A stretch of DNA of 64,000 nucleotides from Oryzisolibacter sp. LB2S (GTDB lineage Bacteria > Pseudomonadota > Gammaproteobacteria > Burkholderiales > Burkholderiaceae_C). The position numbers and the translations under genes were made by a program. Shown here piece by piece: positions 1-7,730 of this stretch. The notes beneath the pieces were generated by a model that saw nothing but the letters and a program-made list of their open reading frames with translations, was not told where the DNA came from and did not search any database. The DNA lies in contig NZ_CP160388.1 in NCBI RefSeq assembly GCF_040732315.1, positions 62,001-126,000 of the forward strand, read 5' to 3'. Position 1 is the first letter of the stretch; each line of letters opens with the position of its first letter.

Positions 1-2742
1 CTGCAGGCGCGCCAGCGCGGGCTCGGCGCGCAGCAGGGCCAGCTGCGTGCCCAGCAGCAGGGCGTCAAAGCGCTTGGCGTCCTCGTCGTCGTCGCGCACG
101 CTGCTGGGCAGGCCGGAGAGGTGCTCGGCCACCTCGGCCAGCTGCTCGGGCGTGGGCCGCTGCCAGGCGTCGGCCTGGGCCCAGGTCTCGACCCAGCGGC
201 GCTGCGGGCGCACGACGAAGTTGGTGAGCGACATGCCCGCCACCACACCCTGCAGCAGCGCGGCGATGTCGCTGCGCATGGCTTGCTCGGTCAGCGCGTA
301 GGCGGGGGGCGTGGCCTCGGCGACTGCGCTTGCGGCCAGGCGCCGATCCAGCAGGCCCAGGAGCTCCAGCCGCGCATTGAACAGGCGCTGCGACAGTGGC
401 TGGGCCAGCGCGCCCTCGCTGCCCTCCAGGTTCTGGCTGAAAAACTCCAGGTTCTGGCAGAAGTCGAAGATGAAGAAGTCGCGCTTGTCCTGCCCGGGCC
501 CGAACAGATCCGGGCACAGCCGCGTGCCGCGCCCGAGCATCTGCCAGAACTTGGCCTTGGAGCGCACGATCTTGAAGAACACCAGGTTGACCACCTCGGG
601 CACGTCGATGCCGGTGTCCAGCATGTCCACCGAGATGGCGATGTGCGGCGCGCTGTCCTTGCGCGCAAAGGCGTCGATGAGCGACTGCGCGTGTTCGGTC
701 TGGAAGGTGATGATGCGCGCGAAATCGCCCCGGTACTCGGGGTAGTTGGCGTTGAAGCGTTCGGCGATGAACTCCGCGTGCGGCTGGTTGCGGGCAAAGA
801 TGATGGTCTTGCCCAGCCGGTCGCCGCCCGCCACCTTGTGGCCGCGCGCCATCAGCAGGGCCAGCATCTTGTCCGCCGTGTCCTGGTTGAACAGCCACTG
901 GTTCACTGCGTCGGCACTCACGGCATCGGGGGGCTCGCTGCCTTCTTCGTCCCATTCCAGCGCATCCCACTGCTCTTTTTCCGCCTCGCTCAGGTCGGCG
1001 TAGCGAATGCCCTCGCGCTGGAACTTGAGCGGCACCGAGATGGCGCGCGGCGGCGCCAGGTAGCCCTCGGCAATCGCGTCGTCCAGGCCGTAGGCGTCGG
1101 TGGGCACGCCGCTCTCCAGCCCGAAAAGACCGTAGGTGTTGCGGTCGATCTCGTCCTTGGGCGTGGCCGTCAGGCCCACCAGCAGCGCGTCGAAGTAGGC
1201 AAAGATGGCGCGGTACTTCTGGTAGATGGAGCGGTGCGCTTCGTCCACCACGATCAGGTCAAAGTGGCCTACGCCAAAGCGGCGCTGGCCTTCGGCGGCA
1301 CTCTCGTTGATCAGCCCCATCATCGTCGGGTAGGTGCTGACGTACACGCGCCCCTCGGTGGTGCGGTCGGTCACCAGGTTCACGGGCGCCGCATCGGGCA
1401 AATGCGCCTTGAAGGCATTCACGGCCTGGTTCACCAGCGCCACGCGGTCGGCCAGAAACAGCACGCGCTTGACCCAGCCGGCGCGCATCAGCAGATCGAC
1501 CAGCGCAATCACCGTGCGCGTCTTGCCCGCGCCCGTGGCCATCACCAGCAGCGCCTTGCGCTGGTGCTCGCGCTCGAAGGCCTCGGCCACGCGGCGAATG
1601 GCGCGCTGCTGGTAGTGGCGCTCCACGATGCCGGGCGCAATCGACAGGCTGGCCAGGGGCTTGCGGCAGGTGCGCCGCTGGGCCATCAGCTCCAGCTCGT
1701 CTTTGGTGTGAAAGCCCTGCACCGGGCGCGGCGCGCTGGTGGTGTCGTCCCACAGCCAATGCTCGTAGCCGTTGCTGCCATAGATCACGGGGCGGTGGCC
1801 GGTGCTTTTCTCCAGGCAATCGGCATACAGGCGGGCCTGCTGCTCGCCCTCTTTGGCACTGCGGCGGCTGCGCTTGGCTTCGACGATGGCCAGGGGAATT
1901 TCGCCACTCCACAGCACGTAATCGACAAAGCCCTTGCCTTGGCCATTGCCCGTGGCGCTGGGCATGCCCCGCACCTCAAATTCGCGGTCGCGGGCGTCAG
2001 AAAGTGTCCAGCCCGCTTCCTTGAGCAGCAGGTCGATGAACAGGTCGCGCGTGGCGGCCTCGTTGTAGTCGTGCTCGGTCGCGGGCTGTGCGGCGTTGGC
2101 TGCCTTGGCGGCGGCGATCTCGGCGCGGTACTGGGCCAGTTCGGCATCCAGCGCTGCATTGCGTGCGGCGGCTTCGCGCAGGGCCGCGTCGCGCTCTGCC
2201 AGGGCCTGGGCTTGCTTGGCCAGTACCTCTTGCGCCGCCACCTGGGCGGCGCGGCTGGCGGCTTGCTCTTGCGCCGCTGCCGTGCTGGCAGGCGGTGGCA
2301 GCAGGTCCGCGCGAAACTGCAGCCCCGCCGCAGGGCGGTCGCTCACCCGCCGCGCATAGTGCTGCGCCAGCCAGAAGGCCACGTGGAACAGCTCGCGCAG
2401 GGCGGCCAGCGCATCCTGCGCGGCCACGGGGCGCGCATCGTGCACCGCCTTGTTGCCCAGGCGGCGAATCACATCCATCTTGGCGTGTACCGCTGGCCCC
2501 ACCAGCTGCTGAAAGCTGGGCTCGAACAGCAGCGCCGACAAATCCACCTTGTACGGCAGGCGCAGGCTACCGTCCTTGCCGCCCTCGGCCCGGTAGAGCC
2601 AGGCCACGGCCAGCTCCAGCGTGCGCCGGGCGTAGAAGCAGGCGGTGCGTGGGTCGGCATGGGCGGCGGCCTCGGCGCGGCGGGCCTCCATCAGCAGGGC
2701 GGGCCAGTCGGGTTGCAGAAAGGTGAAGTTGCTGATCGTCAT
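1..2742 (-). CDS. hsdR: Type I restriction enzyme R subunit (3' end outside window)
   Basis: This is the ATP-dependent DNA translocase and nuclease subunit of a type I restriction-modification enzyme. The frame is open from an ATG at 2742 to the left edge with no stop, so at least 914 codons are present and the C-terminus is missing. In order it shows a DUF4145-like helical N-terminus, an alanine-rich coiled coil (about residues 150-225), a nuclease core with an acidic residue followed by VEAKRS (about 287), helicase motif I ATGAGKT (about 400), DEAH (about 500), LTATP, and motif VI LGRGTR (about 735). The start overlaps the hipA stop by four bases (ATGA), implying translational coupling. The C-terminal region is still running at the edge. 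The family assignment is firm; specificity cannot be read from this subunit. Confidence 0.95.
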   Translation of the reverse strand, partial: MTISNFTFLQPDWPALLMEARRAEAAAHADPRTACFYARRTLELAVAWLYRAEGGKDGSLRLPYKVDLSALLFEPSFQQLVGPAVHAKMDVIRRLGNKAVHDARPVAAQDALAALRELFHVAFWLAQHYARRVSDRPAAGLQFRADLLPPPASTAAAQEQAASRAAQVAAQEVLAKQAQALAERDAALREAAARNAALDAELAQYRAEIAAAKAANAAQPATEHDYNEAATRDLFIDLLLKEAGWTLSDARDREFEVRGMPSATGNGQGKGFVDYVLWSGEIPLAIVEAKRSRRSAKEGEQQARLYADCLEKSTGHRPVIYGSNGYEHWLWDDTTSAPRPVQGFHTKDELELMAQRRTCRKPLASLSIAPGIVERHYQQRAIRRVAEAFEREHQRKALLVMATGAGKTRTVIALVDLLMRAGWVKRVLFLADRVALVNQAVNAFKAHLPDAAPVNLVTDRTTEGRVYVSTYPTMMGLINESAAEGQRRFGVGHFDLIVVDEAHRSIYQKYRAIFAYFDALLVGLTATPKDEIDRNTYGLFGLESGVPTDAYGLDDAIAEGYLAPPRAISVPLKFQREGIRYADLSEAEKEQWDALEWDEEGSEPPDAVSADAVNQWLFNQDTADKMLALLMARGHKVAGGDRLGKTIIFARNQPHAEFIAERFNANYPEYRGDFARIITFQTEHAQSLIDAFARKDSAPHIAISVDMLDTGIDVPEVVNLVFFKIVRSKAKFWQMLGRGTRLCPDLFGPGQDKRDFFIFDFCQNLEFFSQNLEGSEGALAQPLSQRLFNARLELLGLLDRRLAASAVAEATPPAYALTEQAMRSDIAALLQGVVAGMSLTNFVVRPQRRWVETWAQADAWQRPTPEQLAEVAEHLSGLPSSVRDDDEDAKRFDALLLGTQLALLRAEPALARLQ

Positions 2743-4010
2743 CCATTCCCTCCCAGCATGGACATCACATGGCCCTGGTGCAGCCGGAACACTGCCGTCA
2801 TCTTTTCCAGCACGGCGCGTTCCGCGTCGGTGGGCTGGTTGTGCCTGTCGATATGCGCGCGCACCTTGTCCCAGGCCGGGAGCAGGGCCGTGGCCATGGC
2901 CTGCAATTCCATCAGAGTCTCCCGCGTGGCAAAGCCGCAGTCCTGGCAGAAGGCCTCCCAGGAATGCAGGCCCACGGCGTCGAACCTGTCCTCGTCGCCA
3001 ATGAAAAGTGCCAGCCCCGTGTCGCCATAGGCGCGCACACAGACCAAGTCGTAGAAAGGCGCCAGCCGGTAGCCAGGCCGTCCGCCGTCGATCAGCACCG
3101 AGAGGTTTTTTGCGTGCGCGTCGGCATTGCCGATGAGGTAGTTGAACATCACCCAGCGCTGAAAGGCCAGCATGTCCTTGCCGCGTACTCCCAGCGCGCG
3201 CAGGGCATGGGCCAGCTTCTCCAGGCTGACCAGCGCGCCGCTGCGCTGGTACTTCCAGGCCGCGCCATGCCCGAGCAACTGGCAGCCATCCATCTGGTGC
3301 AGGCATGCGATGTCCCCGTGCGCGGGCACTTGGCGGTCGTAGCGCTCGACCACATAGGCCGCCTCGGGCACCCGCAGCAGCCACACCTTGGGCACGGGCA
3401 GCTTGAGGGCGCGCGCCAGCGTCATGCAGGCGTATTCGTTGATGGCGCTGGGTGTGTAGCGCTGCTGGCGCGTGTCGGGCTTGAGGATGTGCGTGGTGGG
3501 CGACTGCCCCACGCTGTCCCACAGCCGCTTCTTTCGACTGTCAAAACGCAGGCCCACCTTGTCCTGCGCTCCGGCCAGTGACATGGTGGCCCGCTCGTTG
3601 GCCACCAGCAGCGGCACCTGCTCGCGCGCAGCGATGCGCTGGCTCAATGCGGCCAGCGGCAGCGGCTCGTAAGCCTGCTGCTGCGCGCGCACCTGGTTGT
3701 CGGGCAACAGGCTGAGCACGCCCGGCAGTTCCCGGCCCAGCGCGCCCAGCACGTCGAACGGCGAGGCATCGCGCAACTGGATGGCCGCCAGCACATCCTC
3801 CAGCACCTGGCCCTCGGGCAGCAGGTTTTCAAAGAAATTGCGCACCAGCACACCCTGGAAGCGCTGCGGCGAGAGCGCAAAGTGCGGCGCCAGCACATAG
3901 CCACCCGGCTGCTCCAGCCATTGCGGGTCGTACTCGAAGAAGAACTCGCCCGCCGCGTGGCCAAACCAGCCCATGGGCCGGGCATTCGCCCAGACGCGCA
4001 GGCGGATCAT
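2739..4010 (-). CDS. hipA: HipA-family serine/threonine kinase toxin
   Basis: The 423-residue protein is near the length of E. coli HipA (440). That kinase phosphorylates glutamyl-tRNA synthetase and causes growth arrest; the target here is unknown. It has the HipA N-terminal domain (about 1-105), the P-loop-like segment SLAGAQDK (144-151), a probable ATP-binding lysine in HILKPD (177), the catalytic loop GNADAHAKN (D297, N302) and a metal-binding Asp in FYDLV (321). All key kinase positions are present, so it looks active. Its ATG overlaps the hipB stop by four bases, and its stop overlaps the hsdR start by four. The placement between hsdS and hsdR is the striking point. Confidence 0.92.
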   Translation of the reverse strand: MIRLRVWANARPMGWFGHAAGEFFFEYDPQWLEQPGGYVLAPHFALSPQRFQGVLVRNFFENLLPEGQVLEDVLAAIQLRDASPFDVLGALGRELPGVLSLLPDNQVRAQQQAYEPLPLAALSQRIAAREQVPLLVANERATMSLAGAQDKVGLRFDSRKKRLWDSVGQSPTTHILKPDTRQQRYTPSAINEYACMTLARALKLPVPKVWLLRVPEAAYVVERYDRQVPAHGDIACLHQMDGCQLLGHGAAWKYQRSGALVSLEKLAHALRALGVRGKDMLAFQRWVMFNYLIGNADAHAKNLSVLIDGGRPGYRLAPFYDLVCVRAYGDTGLALFIGDEDRFDAVGLHSWEAFCQDCGFATRETLMELQAMATALLPAWDKVRAHIDRHNQPTDAERAVLEKMTAVFRLHQGHVMSMLGGNG

Positions 4011-4279
4011 GCGGGGCCCGGCCCTGCGCCCACCGCCACCACCTGGGCAGGCGGCGGCTCATCCGACCAGCCCTCGGCCTGCAGGCCCAGGCCCAGGCCG
4101 CGCATCAGCAGCAGCAGCTTGCCCAGAGAGCAGCGCGCAGGATCGCTTTCCGCATCGCGGATGAACGAGGTGCTGACATTGCACACGGCGGCCGCTTGCT
4201 CGCGCGAGAGCTTCTGGCGCTTGCGCTCGGCCATCAGCCGAGCGGCCAGGGCGGGGAGTGACTCGGTGGTGAGGTGCAT
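4007..4279 (-). CDS. hipB: HipB-like helix-turn-helix antitoxin/repressor
   Basis: A 90-residue protein with an Xre/Cro-type helix-turn-helix (about residues 8-60, containing REQAAAVCNVSTSFIRDAE) and a proline/glycine-rich tail. By family knowledge HipB neutralises HipA and represses its own operon by binding inverted repeats near the promoter. I chose ATG 4279 because AAGGAC lies just upstream as a ribosome-binding site and the protein then begins at the helix-turn-helix domain. A longer in-frame start at 4393 would add 38 unlikely residues. The stop overlaps the hipA start (ATGA). It follows hsdS after a 225-base spacer, the only sizeable break in the hsd operon, so hipB-hipA-hsdR probably has its own promoter. 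Confidence 0.85.
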   Translation of the reverse strand: MHLTTESLPALAARLMAERKRQKLSREQAAAVCNVSTSFIRDAESDPARCSLGKLLLLMRGLGLGLQAEGWSDEPPPAQVVAVGAGPGPA

Positions 4280-4284
4280 AAAAG

Positions 4285-4300
4285 TGTCCTTGGCGGGACA
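4285..4300. promoter_or_regulatory. Inverted repeat over the hipB leader, candidate HipB operator
   Basis: TGTCC-(6)-GGACA is a perfect 5-base dyad that overlaps the hipB ribosome-binding site, ending six bases before the start codon. It resembles the E. coli HipB operator TATCC-(8)-GGATA in its half-sites but has a shorter spacer. The role is inferred from position and resemblance only. Confidence 0.45.
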
Positions 4301-4416
4301 TTTTGGAGGTCTATTGGCCTGAAGTCCAGAAAATTGCTCTTGAAAGAACAGAATTCTGCGGCGCACCGTGCGGCACAGTGAATCACAGCGCAACGCTGAG
4401 TCTGGGCGCTCTCATA

Positions 4417-4476
4417 GGGTCAAATTGATCGAATTTGGGGCAAATCTGGTACGAATTGCTCTTGTAGGGGCAAATT
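4417..4476. promoter_or_regulatory. Helically phased repeats between hsdS and hipB
   Basis: Three direct copies of GGG(T/G)CAAAT start at 4417, 4437 and 4467, that is 20 and 30 bases apart, which places them on one face of the helix. The first overlaps a perfect dyad CAAATT-(5)-AATTTG at 4421-4437. A further 10-base palindrome CAGAATTCTG lies at 4349-4358. The block is much richer in A+T than the flanking genes and lies in the only gap of the hsd operon, so it is a likely promoter/operator region for hipBA-hsdR. No clear -35/-10 pair could be assigned. Confidence 0.4.
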
Positions 4477-4504
4477 CAGGGGCCGCTGCAAATGGCTGCT
4501 GTTT

Positions 4505-5647
4505 CTAGGTTGAAAGCGCCCCGGCAAACGCCCGCTGCTGCAGCGAGGCAAACAGTTCATCGAGCGCGGCCAGGGCGCGGCGGTGGGTGGCCTTGAGGGC
4601 TTCGATGGCGGCGATGCGGGTGGCGAAGGATTGTTGGAGGGGGAGGGGGGGGAGTGCAATCGGTGTTTCTCGCACGTTTGAAACGCTGATCGTGTTGAGG
4701 CCCGAAGTTGACTTACCTGCCCGAAGCAGATGTTGCCGCCCTCCCGGTGAATTCACGTACTCGCTGGCGAAAACCGGCTCAACTTTTGTGCAGTCAAAGC
4801 GCGCACGGATAAGGTGGTTCTGGTGAACGCACTGCTCGATTTCCCCGTTCCATAGCGCAGCTCGTCCGATTTCGTTGGGGTTGCCGTGGCCTTCGACGAC
4901 CAGCAGATCGTTATTCACCAGCGTCGTCCGCTGCATCTCCGCTGGCGTTGCGCGAATGGTTTTGATCTCTGAAAGGTCAAGCACTCCACGGTACACATTC
5001 GCAACCCGCAGATAAGGCACCTCAACAGGCAGGTTCTTACGGGCGCTGGTGACTTGCAGGCCCCCTTGTACTTCGGCCAGATCGCCAATCGTTGACATGC
5101 CCCACCCCTTCGGATTTGCCACCGGGTCCCCAAACATCTCAAGAAAGAGGGACTGGGTGAGGCTGTCGAGCAGGGCCAGGGCGCTGCGGCGTTGGGTGCG
5201 CAGGGTTTCGGCCTGGTCGAGAATGGCGGCGATGCGGCGTTGTTCTTCCAGCGGGGGAACACGCACAGGCTCGTGATGAACTAAGTTGCGGTTGAGTGTG
5301 GGAACTCCTGCCCCTTGTGCATATTTCTCCAGTCCAAATGACTGCAGCATGTAGTAAACCCATTTAGGGTGATTTCCGTGGAAATCAGTTACGTACAAAG
5401 AGGTGTTTAACGGCCAGTAGTCACCTTCAACGAATTGGACCTTTCCAATCGTGCCGCTGCGACCTGTGACGACTCCGGGGCCTTTGCATTTCGCAGTGTC
5501 ATGAAAACCCACGGGGCCGTTGGCAGCAAAGATGGGGAACGAACCTACATTCCGGTCTTGAACGGGTAGGTCATAGCCACGTTGCAATGTGGCCACCTCA
5601 ATAAGAGGATGGGAAGTCCACTGATCGGATTTGAAGAGCTTGTTCAT
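4505..5647 (-). CDS. hsdS: Type I restriction-modification specificity subunit
   Basis: The 380-residue S subunit carries two target-recognition domains, each followed by a conserved helical spacer. The first half ends in VRVPPLEEQRRIAAILDQAE (about 131-150) and the second in LPPLPLQQSFATRIAAIEAL (about 331-350), the two-fold repeat that sets subunit spacing. The subunit directs HsdM methylation and HsdR cleavage to a bipartite DNA site. The ATG overlaps the hsdM stop by four bases, so the pair is translationally coupled. Base composition in the recognition domains is clearly lower in G+C than in hsdM or hsdR, as is common for horizontally reassorted recognition domains. The recognised sequence cannot be predicted from sequence alone. 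Confidence 0.93.
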   Translation of the reverse strand: MNKLFKSDQWTSHPLIEVATLQRGYDLPVQDRNVGSFPIFAANGPVGFHDTAKCKGPGVVTGRSGTIGKVQFVEGDYWPLNTSLYVTDFHGNHPKWVYYMLQSFGLEKYAQGAGVPTLNRNLVHHEPVRVPPLEEQRRIAAILDQAETLRTQRRSALALLDSLTQSLFLEMFGDPVANPKGWGMSTIGDLAEVQGGLQVTSARKNLPVEVPYLRVANVYRGVLDLSEIKTIRATPAEMQRTTLVNNDLLVVEGHGNPNEIGRAALWNGEIEQCVHQNHLIRARFDCTKVEPVFASEYVNSPGGRQHLLRAGKSTSGLNTISVSNVRETPIALPPLPLQQSFATRIAAIEALKATHRRALAALDELFASLQQRAFAGALST

Positions 5648-7251
5648 GCCAGCAGGTTCTCCAACACCCCCATCCCCCGCGCTATCTCCCCCTCCAGCGC
5701 GCGCAGCTCGGCCAGTATCTCGCCGGGCGGGCGGTGCGCTACCACCTCGTGCACCACTTCCTTGTAGCGGTTGATGCTCAGGTCATAGCCATTGGCCTCG
5801 ATTTCCGCCTTGGGCACGCAAAAGCTTTGCGCGGTGCGGGGGCGGTCGCGTTCGGGGCTGGGGGAGCCCTCACCCCTGCCCTCTCCCAGAGGGAGAGGGT
5901 GTGAATGCAGGGAGCGCCAGCGCGCCAGGATGTCGGGCAGGTTGTTCTTGGCGTGCTCTTCTTCTGATAGCTGCTCGCGCTTGTCCAGCACGGGCTGGAT
6001 GCCCAAAAGGCTTGAATCCAGCAGCGGCTGGCGTTTGTCGTCCAGGCTCCAGCCGTCGGCCTGCATGTCGTAGAACCACACGTGGTCGGTGCCGCCGCTC
6101 ATGGTTTTGGTGAAGAGCAGGATGGCGGTGCTGACACCCGCGTAGGGCTTGAACACGCCGCCGGGCAGGCTGATGACGGCGTCGAGCTTTTGCTCTTCCA
6201 CCAGCTTGCGGCGCAGCTCCTTGTGGGCGCGGCTGGAGCCAAACAGCACGCCGTCGGGCACGATGACGGCCGCGCGCCCGCCGGTCTTGAGCAGGCGCAG
6301 GAACAGGGCCAGAAACAGCAGCTCGGTCTTCTTGGTTTTGACGGTTTGCTGCAAGTCCTTGGCGGTGGTCTCAATGTCCAGGCTGCCCGCAAAGGGTGGG
6401 TTGGCCAGGATGAGGCTGTAGGCCTCGGCATCGCCCGCCGCACCCTGGGCCAGCGAGTCGCGGTACTCGATGGCGGGGTGTTCCACGCCGTGCAGCAGCA
6501 TGTTCATGCTGCCGATGCGCAGCATGGTGTTGTCAAAGTCGTAGCCGTGGAACATGCCGCTGTGGAAGTGCTGGTTTTGCGCGGGCACGCGCAGCATGTC
6601 GGGGTAGGTGCGGCGCAGGTATTCGCCTGCAGCCACGAGGAAGCCGCAGGTGCCCGAGGCTGGGTCGCAAATGGTGTCTTGCGGTGTGGGGGCCGTGAGA
6701 GCCACCATCAAATCAATGATGTGGCGCGGGGTGCGGAACTGGCCGTTTTGCCCGGCGGCGGCGATCTTGCCGAGCATGTATTCGTACAGGTCGCCCTTGG
6801 TGTCGCGGTCCTCCATGGGAATGGTGTCGAGCAAGTCCACCACCTTGGCCAGTAGGTTGGGCGTGGGGATGGTGAAGCGGGCACCCTGCATGTGGTGCGC
6901 AAAGGCGCTTTCAGCCGCTGGGCCGCCCGAGGCCTGCAGCCCGCGCAGGAAGGGGAAGACCTGGTTGCTGAGCACATCGAACATCTCGGCCGGGGCCATG
7001 TTCTTGAAGCGCGACCAGCGCATGTTGTCGTGCGGGCGCTCTTGCGCGTCCACGCCTGCGGGTATCAGGCGCACGGGCTGGGTCTTGAGGCGCAGGGCCT
7101 TGTTGTCTTCGCGCGTCTGGTCGCTGTCGAGCGCGCGCAGAAAGAGCAGGTAGGTGATCTGCTCTATGACTTCGATGGGGTTGGCGATGCCGCCGGACCA
7201 GAAGGCATTCCAGATTTGATCCACTTTGTTGCGCAGGTCGCCGGTGAGCAT
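5644..7251 (-). CDS. hsdM: Type I restriction-modification N6-adenine methyltransferase
   Basis: The 535-residue M subunit methylates adenine in the HsdS-specified site using S-adenosylmethionine. It shows the N-terminal HsdM helical domain, SAM motif I DPASGTCGF (196-204) and catalytic motif IV NPPF (284-287). The start at 7251 gives the family N-terminus MLTGDLRNKVDQIW; the longer open frame upstream lacks homology-like sequence. It is the first gene of hsdM-hsdS-hipB-hipA-hsdR. Residues about 450-475 (HPLPLGEGRGEGS and following) are translated from a dispersed hairpin repeat inserted in frame, lying between the catalytic core and the C-terminal helices. No strong Shine-Dalgarno sequence is visible before the ATG. 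Confidence 0.94.
   Translation of the reverse strand: MLTGDLRNKVDQIWNAFWSGGIANPIEVIEQITYLLFLRALDSDQTREDNKALRLKTQPVRLIPAGVDAQERPHDNMRWSRFKNMAPAEMFDVLSNQVFPFLRGLQASGGPAAESAFAHHMQGARFTIPTPNLLAKVVDLLDTIPMEDRDTKGDLYEYMLGKIAAAGQNGQFRTPRHIIDLMVALTAPTPQDTICDPASGTCGFLVAAGEYLRRTYPDMLRVPAQNQHFHSGMFHGYDFDNTMLRIGSMNMLLHGVEHPAIEYRDSLAQGAAGDAEAYSLILANPPFAGSLDIETTAKDLQQTVKTKKTELLFLALFLRLLKTGGRAAVIVPDGVLFGSSRAHKELRRKLVEEQKLDAVISLPGGVFKPYAGVSTAILLFTKTMSGGTDHVWFYDMQADGWSLDDKRQPLLDSSLLGIQPVLDKREQLSEEEHAKNNLPDILARWRSLHSHPLPLGEGRGEGSPSPERDRPRTAQSFCVPKAEIEANGYDLSINRYKEVVHEVVAHRPPGEILAELRALEGEIARGMGVLENLLA
5865..5907. repeat. Dispersed hairpin repeat inside hsdM
   Basis: The palindrome CCCTCTCCC-AGA-GGGAGAGGG (5879-5899) with its flank CACCCCTGCC matches the intergenic element at 52243-52280. 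Read in the hsdM frame it gives HPLPLGEGRGEGS. No stop or frameshift results. Confidence 0.7.
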
Positions 7252-7376
7252 GTGGGGAGGCAGGGGGTTTGGGAGGAGGAAAGCCCGCAAGTCTGCCACG
7301 CTGGCCCTGCCCCCTATCTTTATTGTCTTGGTAGTTCTATTGAAGATTGATAGTAGTAGTAGGCCCCGCCCCAGGC

Positions 7377-7544
7377 TGTGGACAAGCCCGCAATGCTCTT
7401 GAAGATCAATGGCTTGCGTGGCCCGCAAGCATGGGGATGGGGCGGGGCGCCGGCCATGGCGGAAATGGGGACAAACGGCGCGCGGGCCTCGTGCCTGTGG
7501 ACAAGGGCCGGGTTGTGCCAGCGCATTTCGCAACCTTGTCCACA
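7377..7544. promoter_or_regulatory. Three DnaA-box-like 9-mers
   Basis: TGTGGACAA occurs at 7377-7385 and 7496-7504, and its complement TTGTCCACA at 7536-7544. TTGTCCACA is the DnaA-box form often used in GC-rich genomes. The last two are embedded in a perfect 13-base inverted repeat, CCTGTGGACAAGG (7494-7506) and CCTTGTCCACAGG (7534-7546). An A+T-rich tract lies 20-65 bases to the left of the first box. Function is inferred. Confidence 0.4.
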
Positions 7545-7609
7545 GGGTGGGCGATGCCGCGTCATTCTGGCGTGGGCCGGATTGCAAGCGGTGGGGGCGG
7601 CGAGGGTTC

Positions 7610-7644
7610 TGGATTCCGGCCCCGGATCGGAGTCCGGGGTGACG
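7610..7644. repeat. Single REP-like arm
   Basis: TGGATTCCGGCCCCGG followed by a GGGGTGACG end resembles the arms of the REP doublets near 35.5 and 55.9 kb, with a diverged core. It lies between hsdM and cueR. Confidence 0.4.
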
Positions 7645-7699
7645 TTCTTGCGCAGGAACGGCGGTGAAGTATGGAATTTTTTGGCCTGCAGGCCTTGCC

Positions 7700-7727
7700 A
7701 GGCAAGCGCGACCAGCTATAAAAAATA
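7700..7727 (-). repeat. Dispersed intergenic repeat (TAGCTGC-GCGCTTG type), copy 1
   Basis: On the minus strand it reads TTATAGCTGGTCGCGCTTGC, a short copy of the family described in the findings. It lies just downstream of the cueR stop codon. Confidence 0.55.
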
Positions 7728-7730
7728 GCT

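Larger units (their letters stand above)
7252..7730. other. Spacer between hsdM and cueR (479 bases)
   Basis: No convincing gene is present; the short open frames crossing it are compositional. It holds an A+T-rich stretch at about 7312-7358 that may carry the hsdM promoter, three DnaA-box-like 9-mers, a 13-base inverted repeat, a REP-like arm at 7610-7644 and one copy of the TAGCTGC-type dispersed repeat. A weak hsdM promoter could be TTCAAT with TAAAGA 16 bases downstream on the minus strand (about 7320-7347). Confidence 0.6.

Noticed and set aside
121..3030. A 969-codon open frame on the plus strand
   Set aside because: It is antisense to hsdR and hipA. Its product is low-complexity, rich in His, Gln, Gly and Arg, as expected from the complement of a GC-rich gene. 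All recognisable motifs are on the minus strand.
2739..4279. hipBA as a recent mobile-element insertion
   Set aside because: No transposase, terminal inverted repeats or target duplication flank the pair, and both gene junctions are precise 4-base overlaps.
4007..4393. Longer hipB starting at 4393
   Set aside because: The added 38 residues have no domain character, run through the palindromic promoter region, and lack a ribosome-binding site as good as the AAGGAC before 4279.
5860..5910. CRISPR-like or tandem repeat at the hairpin in hsdM
   Set aside because: It is a single palindrome with no regular spacers. No array of direct repeats with unique spacers was seen anywhere in the window.
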